Origin: Actinomycetota bacterium
GTDB taxonomy: Bacteria; Actinomycetota; Actinomycetes; Streptosporangiales; Streptosporangiaceae
DNA length: 7,970 nt
Assembly (NCBI GenBank): GCA_003168295.1
Contig: PMST01000248.1
Span: 1 to 7,970, forward strand
Direction of reading: 5' to 3'
The notes beneath the pieces are model-generated. The model ran no database searches. It was not told where the DNA came from and saw only the letters and a list, made by a program, of their open reading frames with translations. Positions 1-6,611 of the stretch are shown one piece after another. Made by a program: the position numbers and the translations under genes. Every line of letters starts with the position of its first letter. Within the stretch, counting starts at the first letter, position 1.

Positions 1-27
1 GTCGTTGAAGTTCTCCATGTCGGCCAC
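1..27 (-). CDS. 5' end of an unidentified gene running off the left edge
   Basis: On the minus strand a GTG at 27-25 opens a frame reading (M)ADMENFND to the window edge. The upstream sequence AAGGGAG, six bases before the GTG, is a convincing Shine-Dalgarno site and is the main reason for calling this a gene. An in-frame ATG three codons later (18-16) is an alternative start but lies further from the ribosome site. Nine residues are too few to name a family. The gene lies downstream of the lipoprotein gene on the same strand, separated by 106 bases that appear to hold their own promoter. Confidence 0.4.
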
Positions 28-87
28 GGCCGGCTCCCTTCTGATCGGTACTGGCTTACTTTGCCCGGCTCACTTCGGTGCTGCGTT

Positions 88-103
88 ATCCAGCTGGATC
101 ATA
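88..103 (-). promoter_or_regulatory. Candidate -10 box overlapping a 12-bp palindrome
   Basis: The minus strand reads TATGAT at 103-98, one mismatch from the TATAAT consensus. The last two bases run into a perfect 12-bp palindrome, ATCCAGCTGGAT (88-99). No good -35 hexamer is seen 16-18 bases upstream, so the promoter is tentative. It would drive the partial gene starting at 27 with a 5' leader of about 65 bases. A palindrome covering the start region is what a dimeric repressor site would look like, but no cognate regulator can be named. Confidence 0.3.
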
Positions 104-133
104 GGTGAGGGGCCAGGCCTGATGCCGTGCGGG

Positions 134-1144
134 CTAACTCGCGACGGCCGTCAGGGGCCAGCCGAAGAAGCCGTCCAGCGTCACGCTAGCGTGAGCTGAC
201 GGCAGCGGGTCGATCGCCGTGTAGGTGGTGATGAAGGTGTCCACCTCGTGATGCACCACGGCGGGCCTGGGCGTGGCGACCTGGTTGCCGTCCGGCCAGG
301 ACTTCGCGCGCAGCCCCGAGGGGGCGCTGTAGGTACCGCTCTGAGTGAGGAAGCCGATCATCCAGAAGCCCCGGCCGTTGGCCAGCGGCAGCGCGAGCGT
401 GGGGTCCGGGGCCGGGGTGAACCGCCCGGTAAAGGTGATCCCGGCCTGCCGGTCCTGCCGGAGCTGCGTGGCTGACTGAGCGGTGATCGAACCGGAGCCT
501 GCCAGGAAGTCGTTGACCGCGAAGGGCGAGGCCACGGCGGACGTCTCGGTGACGCCGGTCATGGCGCGGGTTAGGACCTGGGCCAGGACGGTCGCATAGC
601 TCGCCGACGGGAGCACGGCCGGGGCGGTTGGCGGCGTCCCCTGGGTGCACAGCGCGGGCCAGCCCGCCTCGGGGCGGTCGACGGCTGCGGCCAGCTTCCA
701 CGAACCGCCGATCCGCTCGAACATCATGGCCACGGGCTCCATGACCGGCCCCAGATCGAAGACGTCGGTGTCGCCGTACGCCACGAAAACATTGCTGGAT
801 CCGGTATGGCAGGGAATCGTGATCGACAGGCCGGTCAGCTGGAAAGCCTGCCGGTCAGCGTTGCCTGGGAGGCTCGCGTGCGGCTCCTCGGAGGAGTAGA
901 TCGTGCGCATCGCGGCGGTGGTGACCTGATCAAGGGCGGCAAAGTCGTCGCTGGTCCACATGGCGTTGGTCTTGGCCAGCCAGTTCATGGTGGCAGCCTG
1001 CTCCGCCGCGCTATGAGCCGAGGACGGCGGCGGATTGACCAGTGCCGGGCCTCCCCCGCCGCAGCCCGTCACGGCCAGGCTGATCAGGGCTATTGGGACG
1101 ATCACGGCGAGTACGGCGAACGCCGGCATTCCGGTACGGTTCAT
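134..1144 (-). CDS. Secreted lipoprotein of unknown function
   Basis: This 336-residue protein has a type II (lipoprotein) signal peptide: a short basic start MNR, a hydrophobic stretch to about residue 24 and a lipobox V-T-G-C with Cys28 as the predicted lipidated residue. After it come a Gly run and a Pro/Ser-rich tether (about 29-45), as in lipoproteins anchored to the outer face of the membrane. The mature part has two cysteines (112 and 166), which could form a disulfide. I recognise no enzymatic motif. The start at 1144 is chosen because AGAAAGGA lies about eight bases upstream. The in-frame ATG at 1153 overlaps that ribosome site, and an upstream ATG at 1189 would add 15 residues before the signal peptide. 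The gene is divergent from the two-component operon, so it could act as an accessory sensor or as a target; that is inference. Confidence 0.8.
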   Translation of the reverse strand: MNRTGMPAFAVLAVIVPIALISLAVTGCGGGGPALVNPPPSSAHSAAEQAATMNWLAKTNAMWTSDDFAALDQVTTAAMRTIYSSEEPHASLPGNADRQAFQLTGLSITIPCHTGSSNVFVAYGDTDVFDLGPVMEPVAMMFERIGGSWKLAAAVDRPEAGWPALCTQGTPPTAPAVLPSASYATVLAQVLTRAMTGVTETSAVASPFAVNDFLAGSGSITAQSATQLRQDRQAGITFTGRFTPAPDPTLALPLANGRGFWMIGFLTQSGTYSAPSGLRAKSWPDGNQVATPRPAVVHHEVDTFITTYTAIDPLPSAHASVTLDGFFGWPLTAVAS

Positions 1145-1318
1145 TATCTGCATCCTTTCTCGCGGACCCGGGACGGCTATTCCCGGCAAGGCAGACGTTA
1201 GGAATTTCGCCGCCGTCCCGGATCGGGCCGAGCCCCGAATCTCCGTCCGGGCTGACCCGGGAAAAGCCTCAGGGCTGACCCTGATGTCACCGGCCGGGCG
1301 CGGTGCCAGACTGGATTC
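1145..1318. promoter_or_regulatory. Divergent intergenic region between lipoprotein gene and two-component operon
   Basis: This 174-base gap must hold the promoters of both divergent transcripts. Two identical copies of GGGCTGACCC occur at 1249-1258 and 1272-1281, 23 bp apart start to start. The first copy lies inside a small inverted repeat, CCGGG-CTGA-CCCGG (1247-1260). Another short inverted repeat, CACCG/CGGTG, brackets 1288-1305. No hexamer pair near consensus is evident. CAGACT (1307-1312), seven bases before the GTG at 1319, fits a loose actinobacterial -10 and would give a leaderless or nearly leaderless message, in keeping with the lack of a ribosome site there. Confidence 0.4.
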
Positions 1319-1693
1319 GTGCAGTCATCCGCGGCGATCCTGATAGTCGACGACCACGACGGCTTCCGGGCCTTGGCCCGGATCATGCTCGAGGCCGACG
1401 GCTTCGCGGTCACGGAGGCGGCCACCGGAGCGGAGGCGACGGAGGCGGCCCGGATCGGCCGGCCCGGCCTTGTCTTGCTCGACATCCAGCTTCCGGATTT
1501 CGACGGTTTCGAGGTCGCCAGGCGGCTGGCCGCCGCCCCGGCCGGGGGCCTGGCTCCGGTCGTGGTGCTGACCTCGACCCGCGAGGCACGCGACTACGGC
1601 GGGCGGATCGCGGCTAGCCCGGCCGCCGGGTTCCTGCCCAAAGATCAGCTGTCAGGCGCGGCGCTGCGCCGGTTCCTGGCCCGGGACCTGTAA
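1319..1693 (+). CDS. Single-domain (receiver-only) response regulator
   Basis: The 124-residue protein is a complete CheY-like receiver domain with no output domain. The acidic pair is D11-D12 and the phosphoacceptor is D55 in the context LLDIQLPDFDG. The switch Thr is T85 (VVLTS) and the conserved Lys is K108 (FLPK). Such proteins take phosphate from a histidine kinase and act by protein contact, as relay intermediates or as phosphate sinks; they do not bind DNA directly. The start is GTG, since the next residues lead straight into beta-strand 1 (AAILIVDD). No clear ribosome site precedes it, so it may be translated from a leaderless message. Its stop TAA overlaps the kinase ATG by one base (TAATG), implying translational coupling and the adjacent kinase as partner. 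The receiver assignment is firm; the partner and role are inferred. Confidence 0.9.
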   Translation: MQSSAAILIVDDHDGFRALARIMLEADGFAVTEAATGAEATEAARIGRPGLVLLDIQLPDFDGFEVARRLAAAPAGGLAPVVVLTSTREARDYGGRIAASPAAGFLPKDQLSGAALRRFLARDL

Positions 1694-3417
1694 TGAACCG
1701 GTGGCTGCGGGCGGCCCTGATCGCGGGCGCGACCGTCGCGGTAGGCTGCTTCGTCTGGTCGTCCTGGCTCCCGAACTCTCAGTACGCGCCGGTCGAGGTC
1801 AGCTTCGCGGTGGTCGGGCTGTCGTTCATGGTGGCCGGGATAGCGGCCTGGCAGCGGTGGCCGGCCAGCCGCCTGGGCCTGCTATTCACGATTGCCGGCT
1901 ACCTCTACCTGGTGCCGTACATCCTGGTCAACCTGGCCAATCCGGCGGCGTGGACGATCGGGAACCTGAGCGAGGGCATCTCCGGCGCGGCCCTGGCCCA
2001 TCTGGGCCTGGCCTGGCCCGGCGGACGGCTGCGGTCCAGGTTCGAGTGCGGAGTAGTCGTCGCCAACTACGTGCAGAACATCGCGTTCAACACGGCCGCG
2101 ACGATGTTCTGGAACCCCGCGTTCAGCGGCTGCAACGCCAGTTGCCCGGCCAACGTGCTGCTCATCGGCAATGGTTCCCGGCCGACCTTGAATACGCTCG
2201 ACACGACAGAGGCTCTCGTCGGGCTCGTGATAACCGGCATCGTCCTGACCCTGATCGTCCGGCACTGGAGGTCCGCGCGCGGCTGGTCCCGGCGGGCCAT
2301 GATTCCGCTCTTGTGGATCGCCCCGGCGGTCGGAGCAGAAAACATCCTGACCGGGAACCTATTCCACTTTTCCGCTCTGGTCACTTACGCCCTGCTCCCG
2401 CTGGTGCTGCTGGCCGGCCCGGCCCTGTTTGTGATCAGCACGGTGCGGGCCCGGACGGCGGGCGGCGCCCTCGGCACCGCGATCGTCGACCTGGAACCGG
2501 GAGCCCCGCCAACGCGGCTCAGGGACGCGCTGGCCCGCGCGCTGGGTGACTCGACGCTGCAGCTGGCGTTCCGGCTGCCGGACGGGGCCGGCTATCTAGA
2601 CACCACGGGGCAGGTGGTCGACCCGGCCCGGCCGGGCCCCGGCCGGGCGGTAACGCCCGTCACTGAGGCGAGCGGCGCGGTGCTGGTGCACGATGGCGGA
2701 CTCGAGCAGGAGCCGCAGCTGATCCGGCTGACGGCGGCGGCGGCGAGCATGGCCCTGGAGCACACCCGGTTGCAGGCCGAGGTGCAGGCCCAGCTGGAGC
2801 AGGTCCGTGCCTCCCGGGCGCGTATCGTCGAGGCCGGAGATGCCGAGCGGCGGCGGCTAGAACGTGATCTGCATGACGGCGCGCAGCAGCGGCTGGTGAC
2901 CTTGAGCCTGGCGCTGGGAATGGCCCGCGACCGTGCGGCGGAGGCGGACCCGGAACTGGGGTCGCTGATCGAGTCGGCCAGCAAGGAGGCGCGCGAGGCG
3001 CTGACCGAGCTGCGGGAACTGGCCCGCGGGATCCACCCTGCGGTGCTGACCGAGACCGGGCTGACTGGGGCGGTCCAGGCCCTGGTCGAGCGATCGCCGG
3101 TGGCCACCACGATCACCGCGGTGCCGGACGGGCGGTTCCCGGCCGCGATCGAGGCCACCGCGTACTTCGTCGTCTCCGAGGCGCTGGCCAACGTGGCCAA
3201 GCATGCCAGGGCCGATGGTGCCCAGGTCATGATCCGCAAGTTCCCCGGACGGCTCCTTGTCGAGGTCAGCGACGACGGGACAGGAGGCGCCCGGTCCGAG
3301 GGGGGATCGGGGCTGCGAGGCCTGGCCGACCGGGTGGCATCGGTGGGCGGCGTGCTGCGGGTGGACAGCCCGTCGGGTGGCGGGACCCGACTGGAAGCGG
3401 ACATCCCGTGTCCGTGA
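1693..3417 (+). CDS. NarL/NreB-type membrane sensor histidine kinase
   Basis: This 574-residue kinase autophosphorylates on His and passes phosphate to a response regulator. Residues 1-250 are hydrophobic with several membrane segments (about 5-25, 33-52, 59-80, 175-190 and 228-250, with shorter ones between). A predicted outer loop contains C147-N-A-S-C151. Residues 275-350 resemble a degenerate GAF-like linker domain, followed by a coiled coil (about 350-393). The HisKA_3 dimerisation domain has the motif [10 protein letters not shown] with His394 as phosphosite. The HATPase domain has the N-box around N500 (ANVAKHA), the G1 box D527-D-G-T-G-G and the G2 box G538-S-G-L-R-G. No key residue is missing. 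It overlaps the upstream receiver gene by one base and the downstream regulator gene by ten, so all three are translated together. The stimulus is unknown; the multi-pass sensor end suggests a membrane or cell-envelope signal. Confidence 0.93.
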   Translation: MNRWLRAALIAGATVAVGCFVWSSWLPNSQYAPVEVSFAVVGLSFMVAGIAAWQRWPASRLGLLFTIAGYLYLVPYILVNLANPAAWTIGNLSEGISGAALAHLGLAWPGGRLRSRFECGVVVANYVQNIAFNTAATMFWNPAFSGCNASCPANVLLIGNGSRPTLNTLDTTEALVGLVITGIVLTLIVRHWRSARGWSRRAMIPLLWIAPAVGAENILTGNLFHFSALVTYALLPLVLLAGPALFVISTVRARTAGGALGTAIVDLEPGAPPTRLRDALARALGDSTLQLAFRLPDGAGYLDTTGQVVDPARPGPGRAVTPVTEASGAVLVHDGGLEQEPQLIRLTAAAASMALEHTRLQAEVQAQLEQVRASRARIVEAGDAERRRLERDLHDGAQQRLVTLSLALGMARDRAAEADPELGSLIESASKEAREALTELRELARGIHPAVLTETGLTGAVQALVERSPVATTITAVPDGRFPAAIEATAYFVVSEALANVAKHARADGAQVMIRKFPGRLLVEVSDDGTGGARSEGGSGLRGLADRVASVGGVLRVDSPSGGGTRLEADIPCP

Positions 3418-4091
3418 CGGCCCGGCCAGCGGAGCCCAAGGCGCGGCTGCGCGTGGTCATCGCGGAGGATACGGTGCTGCTACGCGAGGGACTGCGCCGG
3501 GTCCTGACCGACGCAGGCCTGGACGTGGCCGGGACGGCCGCCGACGCGGACCAGCTGCTGAAGCTGGTCCAGGCGCTAAGTCCCGACGTTGTGCTCACGG
3601 ACATCCGGATGCCGCCGGACCAGACGACCGAGGGGCTGCAGGCGGCGCTGGAGATCCGCCGCCAGTGGCCGGGCACAGGCGTGATCGTGGTGTCCCAGCA
3701 CGTTGAGACCGAGCACCTGTTTGAGCTGCTGGCCGACGACCCGCGAGGCATCGGTTACGTGCTCAAGGAGCGGGTGGCCGACATCGCGCAATTCACCGAC
3801 GCGATCAGGCGGGTGGCGGCAGGCGAGTCAGTGATCGATCCGCAGGTCGTGTCCCGGCTGGTGACAAGGCCGCGGCGGAACAGCCCGCTGGAGACACTCA
3901 CCGAACGCGAGCTGGCCGTGCTAGCCCTGATGGCCGAAGGCCGGTCCAACCAGGCGATCGCGGAGCAGCTTTACATGTCGCCCAAGACGGTGGAAACCCA
4001 TGTCGGGAACCTGTTCGCCAAGCTCGGCCTGCTCCCCGCGGCCCAAGATCACCGGAGGGTGCTGGCCGTCCTGACCTACTTGCGCCGGTAG
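3408..4091 (+). CDS. NarL/FixJ-family DNA-binding response regulator
   Basis: The 227-residue protein is the likely output of the kinase encoded just upstream. The receiver domain (about 13-135) shows E20-D21, phosphoacceptor D65 in [11 protein letters not shown]96 at the switch position and K120 (YVLKE). A linker (about 140-162) leads to a LuxR-type helix-turn-helix (about 163-208) with the typical [18 protein letters not shown] start and the recognition part [18 protein letters not shown]. In this family phosphorylation promotes dimer binding to inverted or direct repeats near promoters. GTG at 3408 is chosen because GGAAGCGG lies about seven bases upstream within the kinase gene. A second GTG two codons later is possible. 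The ten-base overlap with the kinase implies coupling. Its targets may include its own operon; the paired GGGCTGACCC repeats upstream of 1319 are a possible site, but that is untested. Confidence 0.93.
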   Translation: MSVTARPAEPKARLRVVIAEDTVLLREGLRRVLTDAGLDVAGTAADADQLLKLVQALSPDVVLTDIRMPPDQTTEGLQAALEIRRQWPGTGVIVVSQHVETEHLFELLADDPRGIGYVLKERVADIAQFTDAIRRVAAGESVIDPQVVSRLVTRPRRNSPLETLTERELAVLALMAEGRSNQAIAEQLYMSPKTVETHVGNLFAKLGLLPAAQDHRRVLAVLTYLRR

Positions 4092-4101
4092 GGTCGAGCT
4101 C

Positions 4102-4725
4102 ATGGCAGGCGAGGTTGGCGAGCTCACTCCCCACGAGGGCGACCTGGAGCCCGATGAGGAGTACGACGGCCTGCTCTTCACCGGCGTTTCGTTCGACGAG
4201 AGCGCCGCCGGGAACTGCCACTTCCTGGACTGCTCGTTTGTGAACACCTCGTTCGGCGACGCCCGGCTTCGGAAAACCAGGTTCACCGACACCACGATGC
4301 GGGACACCAGGTTCGTATCCAGCGACCTAGCGGAGACCGGCTGGCTGGATGTGACCCTCACCGGCTGCGCGCTGGCCGGCGTGCAGGCCTTCTCGGCCGC
4401 GCTGCGCCGGGTGAGGTTCTGCGACTGCAAGCTCGACTCGGTGAACTTCCGCAGCGGCGCGCTCACCGACGTGACGTTCGAGAACTGCCTGCTACGGGAT
4501 GTGGAGTTCGGCAGCGCCCGGCTGCTGCGGGTCAGCTTTCCCGGCAGCACCCTGACCCGGGCGGACTTCGCCCAGGTGACCTGCACCAAGGTGGACCTGC
4601 GTGGCGCCGAACTCGGCATCACCGCCGGGTACGAGTCGCTGCGCGGCGCCACCATCGACAGCGTCCAACTAGTCGCGCTGGCCCCGCTGCTCGCGCGTCA
4701 TCTCGGCATCACCGTCGCCGACTGA
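4102..4725 (+). CDS. Pentapeptide-repeat protein
   Basis: From F26 to about residue 170 the 207-residue protein can be read as 29 consecutive pentapeptides with Phe or Leu at the repeat start (examples FVNTS, FTDTT, LTDVT, LTRAD, LRGAE), with no interrupting loop. This pattern folds as a right-handed quadrilateral beta-helix. A short acidic N-terminus (1-25) precedes it. A helical tail follows (about 171-207, including LVALAPLLARHLGITV), as expected for dimerisation in this fold. Members such as MfpA and Qnr mimic DNA and protect gyrase from quinolones, but most actinobacterial members have no known function, and gyrase binding cannot be read from the sequence. The start ATG has GGTAGGG about eight bases upstream, overlapping the stop of the regulator gene. 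The gap to that gene is only 10 bases, so it is probably in the two-component operon. Confidence 0.9.
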   Translation: MAGEVGELTPHEGDLEPDEEYDGLLFTGVSFDESAAGNCHFLDCSFVNTSFGDARLRKTRFTDTTMRDTRFVSSDLAETGWLDVTLTGCALAGVQAFSAALRRVRFCDCKLDSVNFRSGALTDVTFENCLLRDVEFGSARLLRVSFPGSTLTRADFAQVTCTKVDLRGAELGITAGYESLRGATIDSVQLVALAPLLARHLGITVAD

Positions 4726-4740
4726 AGGGACGCCGCGGGC

Positions 4741-5462
4741 GTGCACTATTACCGGCATGATCTCGCCCTCATCCACGACCGGGGCCACGGTCAGCATGCC
4801 GACCGCTGCGCCCCCGGCATCGTTGAGCTCCTCTCCCCCGTTCGCGGGGGGCTGGTGCTCGAGCTCGGCTGCGGCAGCGGCACGCTGACCCGGCACCTGC
4901 TGGCCGCGGGATTCCAGGTCATCGCGACCGACGCCTCGCCGGACATGCTGGCGCTGGCGCGAGCCTCGCTCGGCCCGGGCGCGGACCTGCGGCGGCTCAC
5001 CCTGCCCGAGGACCCGTTGCCCGCCGCGGACGCGGTCGTCTCGGTCGGCCACGCGATCAGCTACGTGCCAGACGCCGCCGCCGTCGACCGTGCTCTGGTG
5101 GCCATGGCCGGCGCGCTGCGGCCGGACGGTTTGGTCGCGATCGACGTCCTGGACCTGGCCTTCGGCCAGATCGATCCGGGCCGGGAGAGCTCGGGCCGGG
5201 TCGGCCCCGGACTGGGCCGTCATTACCCAGTACTCTCGGCCGGCCCCGGACAGGTTCATCCGCGACGCCACCACGTTCGTGCCCGACGGTACCGGGAGCC
5301 TGGCGGCGCGACCACGAGCGGCACGAGAACGTGCTCGTGGACACCTCCCGCATACCGCCGCTGCTCAACGAACACGGTGTGGATGCGGTGGTGGGGTCGG
5401 CGTTCGGCGCGGCGGAGCTGCCGCCTGGGCTGGTCGCGGTGACCGGTCGGAAGTCGCGGTGA
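4741..5462 (+). pseudogene. Class I SAM-dependent methyltransferase gene with two apparent frameshifts
   Basis: The N-terminal part has the Rossmann SAM-binding motif I (VLELGCGSGTLTRHLL, residues 39-54), the acidic motif II residue D64 (VIATDAS) and a motif IV region (LPAADAVVSVGHAISYV). The GTG start has GAAGGGA ten bases upstream and lies 15 bases after the pentapeptide gene. Read straight through, the frame closes at 5442, but after residue 156 the product becomes Arg/Trp-rich and unlike a methyltransferase. Sensible sequence resumes in the next frame after the C run at 5205-5208 (DWAVITQYSRPAPDRF) and in the third frame after CC at 5299-5300 (WRRDHERHENVLVDTS), ending at TGA 5460-5462. 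Removing one base at each point gives a coherent protein of 239 residues, normal for the family. Either the gene is decaying or the sequence has two one-base errors. The substrate is not predictable. Confidence 0.8.
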
Positions 5463-5514
5463 CGGGCAGGAAGTCGCGGTGAAGCAGGAAATGGTCGCGG
5501 TGACCGGTACGAAG
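5433..5514 (+). repeat. Four-copy tandem repeat of about 20 bp with a stop in every forward frame
   Basis: The core GTCGCGGTGA occurs perfectly at 5433-5442, 5453-5462, 5473-5482 and 5494-5503, spaced 20, 20 and 21 bases. The rest of each unit is a diverged version of CCGGTCGGAA. Unit 1 and the start of unit 2 encode the methyltransferase C-terminus (VAVTGRKSR). The others are non-coding. Because the unit is not a multiple of three, the TGA inside the core falls in frame 1 (5440), frame 3 (5460) and frame 2 (5480). It looks like local tandem duplication of the gene's 3' end. Confidence 0.8.
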
Positions 5515-5522
5515 GACGCCTC

Positions 5523-5548
5523 GCCGGGCTGATGGCATCATCACCGGC
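5523..5548. terminator. Possible bidirectional terminator hairpin between convergent genes
   Basis: GCCGG (5523-5527) pairs with CCGGC (5544-5548), and GATG (5531-5534) pairs with CATC (5539-5542) around a GCAT loop. Unequal internal bulges separate the two stems. It sits between the convergent methyltransferase and dehydrogenase genes and overlaps the dehydrogenase stop codon. There is no U-run, so this is a weak call. Confidence 0.25.
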
Positions 5549-6482
5549 CTGCTGCGGCCGCGAAGTCGTAGCTGACTCCGGTGAGGCGCTCAGATTCCTG
5601 CCACAGGCGCTGCTGAAGGTCTCGATCATGTGCCCGTGCGCTGGGCTGGAGCACGACGGGATACCCGGTGAACTCGTGCCATCCACCCGGTCCGACATAC
5701 GCTCCGCCGGCTATGCCGGGATCGGCAGCGGCACGGACCAGCGACAAGGCGCCCACGCCTGCGGGGTGGGTGATGGGGCGGGCCAGCCCCCAGGACGGAC
5801 CGCGGAACATCCACGGCATGTGCCGGTTCAGCTCGGTCCGCGCGCCGCCCGGATGCGCGGCGACAGCGATGGTCGGGACATTCGCCTGGCTGAGTTTCGC
5901 CTGGAGCAGCTGCGCGAAGAGCAGATTCGCCAGCTTGGACCGGCTGTACGCGGCGTTCGGCCGGTACCGCTCGCGGTAGGCCAGGTCGCCGAGGTCGATG
6001 TCGCCCGCGCGGTGCGCCGGGCTGGACAGCACCACGACGCGCGACCCGGCCACCGGCAGCAGCAGGTCCAGGACCAGCCCGGTGAACGCGAAATGACCGA
6101 GGTGATTCGTGCCGAAGTGCGTTTCGAACCCATCGGCTGTCTGACCCCGGGGAGCCCACATCACGCCGGCGTTGTTGACCAGCAGGTCGACGCTCGGGTG
6201 ACGGGACCGGAGCTCGGCGGCGGCCGAACGTACCGACGCGAGTGACGCGAGGTCGACAGTGAGCGTGTCGAGGCGGGCGCCCGGCACCTGGGACGCGATG
6301 CGTTTCCTCGCCTGATCGGCTCGCTGCGGATCGCGGCAAGCCAGTATCACCTCCGCGCCGCGGCGGGCCAGGATGCTCGCGGTTTCGAAACCCACGCCGG
6401 TATTCGCGCCGGTGATGACAACTGTCCGGCCATCCTGGGCCGGCACGTCCGCCGCAGTCCAGCGGTTCGCTTGCCCGCGCAC
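5541..6482 (-). CDS. Short-chain dehydrogenase/reductase (SDR), NADP-type
   Basis: The 313-residue protein has a full SDR signature: cofactor loop T24-G-A-N-T-G-V-G31, C-R50 after strand 2 (a basic residue typical of NADP preference), D77-L, N103-N-A-G, the conserved Asn in TNHLGHF (N126), catalytic Ser at about 153-154 (VVLSSPAHR), and Y179-x3-K183. The extended size and HPGGARTEL segment fit the retinol-dehydrogenase/WW-domain-oxidoreductase-like group common in actinobacteria. It should reduce or oxidise a carbonyl/alcohol; the substrate is unknown. The start is GTG at 6482 because ACAGGAG lies six bases upstream and the protein then begins just before the typical RWTAADVP. An ATG at 6560 would place the start inside the operator. 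It is divergent from a TetR gene with shared palindromic sites, so it is likely repressed by that regulator and induced by a small ligand. Confidence 0.92.
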   Translation of the reverse strand: MRGQANRWTAADVPAQDGRTVVITGANTGVGFETASILARRGAEVILACRDPQRADQARKRIASQVPGARLDTLTVDLASLASVRSAAAELRSRHPSVDLLVNNAGVMWAPRGQTADGFETHFGTNHLGHFAFTGLVLDLLLPVAGSRVVVLSSPAHRAGDIDLGDLAYRERYRPNAAYSRSKLANLLFAQLLQAKLSQANVPTIAVAAHPGGARTELNRHMPWMFRGPSWGLARPITHPAGVGALSLVRAAADPGIAGGAYVGPGGWHEFTGYPVVLQPSARAHDRDLQQRLWQESERLTGVSYDFAAAAGR

Positions 6483-6530
6483 GTCGGTCTCCTGTCCTTG
6501 TCCGGCAGCGCGCCTCTCGGCACATCTAGC

Positions 6531-6536
6531 TATAAT
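6531..6536 (+). promoter_or_regulatory. Consensus -10 box facing tetR
   Basis: A perfect TATAAT lies two bases before operator 1. Transcription starting 6-7 bases after it would begin inside that operator, which would let the TetR protein repress its own gene. No matching -35 is seen 16-18 bases upstream (the region is GC-rich), so it may be a weak promoter. Confidence 0.4.
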
Positions 6537-6537
6537 C

Positions 6538-6551
6538 GGGACCAGTGTCCC
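6538..6551. promoter_or_regulatory. TetR operator 1 (GGGAC-N4-GTCCC)
   Basis: The inverted repeat GGGAC-CAGT-GTCCC extends by one further pair (C6537/G6552). It is one of two copies in the divergent gap and lies next to the tetR -10 box. It also covers the expected start point of the dehydrogenase transcript. Inverted repeats of this size between a TetR gene and its divergent neighbour are the standard operator layout for this family. Confidence 0.75.
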
Positions 6552-6555
6552 GCTA

Positions 6556-6585
6556 ATCATCCGGGACGACTGTCCCGTTTGTCAA
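6556..6585 (-). promoter_or_regulatory. SDR gene promoter with operator in the spacer
   Basis: The minus strand has a perfect -35, TTGACA (6585-6580), then an 18-base spacer and GATGAT (6561-6556), which fits the loose -10 of actinobacteria. The spacer is almost filled by operator 2, so a bound repressor would directly block polymerase. The leader to the GTG at 6482 would be about 67 bases. Confidence 0.5.
6563..6576. promoter_or_regulatory. TetR operator 2 (GGGAC-N4-GTCCC)
   Basis: GGGAC-GACT-GTCCC, flanked by C6562/G6577, matches operator 1 in both half-sites and differs only in the central four bases. The centres are 25 bp apart, a little over two helical turns. It occupies the spacer of the dehydrogenase promoter. 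Confidence 0.75.
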
Positions 6586-6611
6586 GATGAGTGGAAGAGA
6601 GCGGCTGGCGG

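Noticed and set aside
1145..1189. Upstream ATG at 1189 as the lipoprotein start
   Set aside because: It adds 15 residues before the signal peptide; AGAAAGGA points to the ATG at 1144.
2592..3404. A 270-codon minus-strand frame opposite the histidine kinase
   Set aside because: The product is Ser/Arg/Pro-rich with no family features, as expected from the antisense of GC-rich coding DNA; the kinase motifs on the plus strand are intact.
5433..5514. CRISPR-like array
   Set aside because: Units are only about 20 bp from start to start, with a 10-bp core and no room for spacers; the intervening bases are diverged repeat, not unique spacers.
5532..6245. A 237-codon plus-strand frame opposite the dehydrogenase
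   Set aside because: It lies antisense to a complete SDR with all catalytic motifs and starts without a ribosome site.
6483..6560. ATG at 6560 as the start of the dehydrogenase
   Set aside because: It would put 26 atypical residues before the usual N-terminus and the start codon within the promoter. GTG at 6482 has ACAGGAG at ideal distance.
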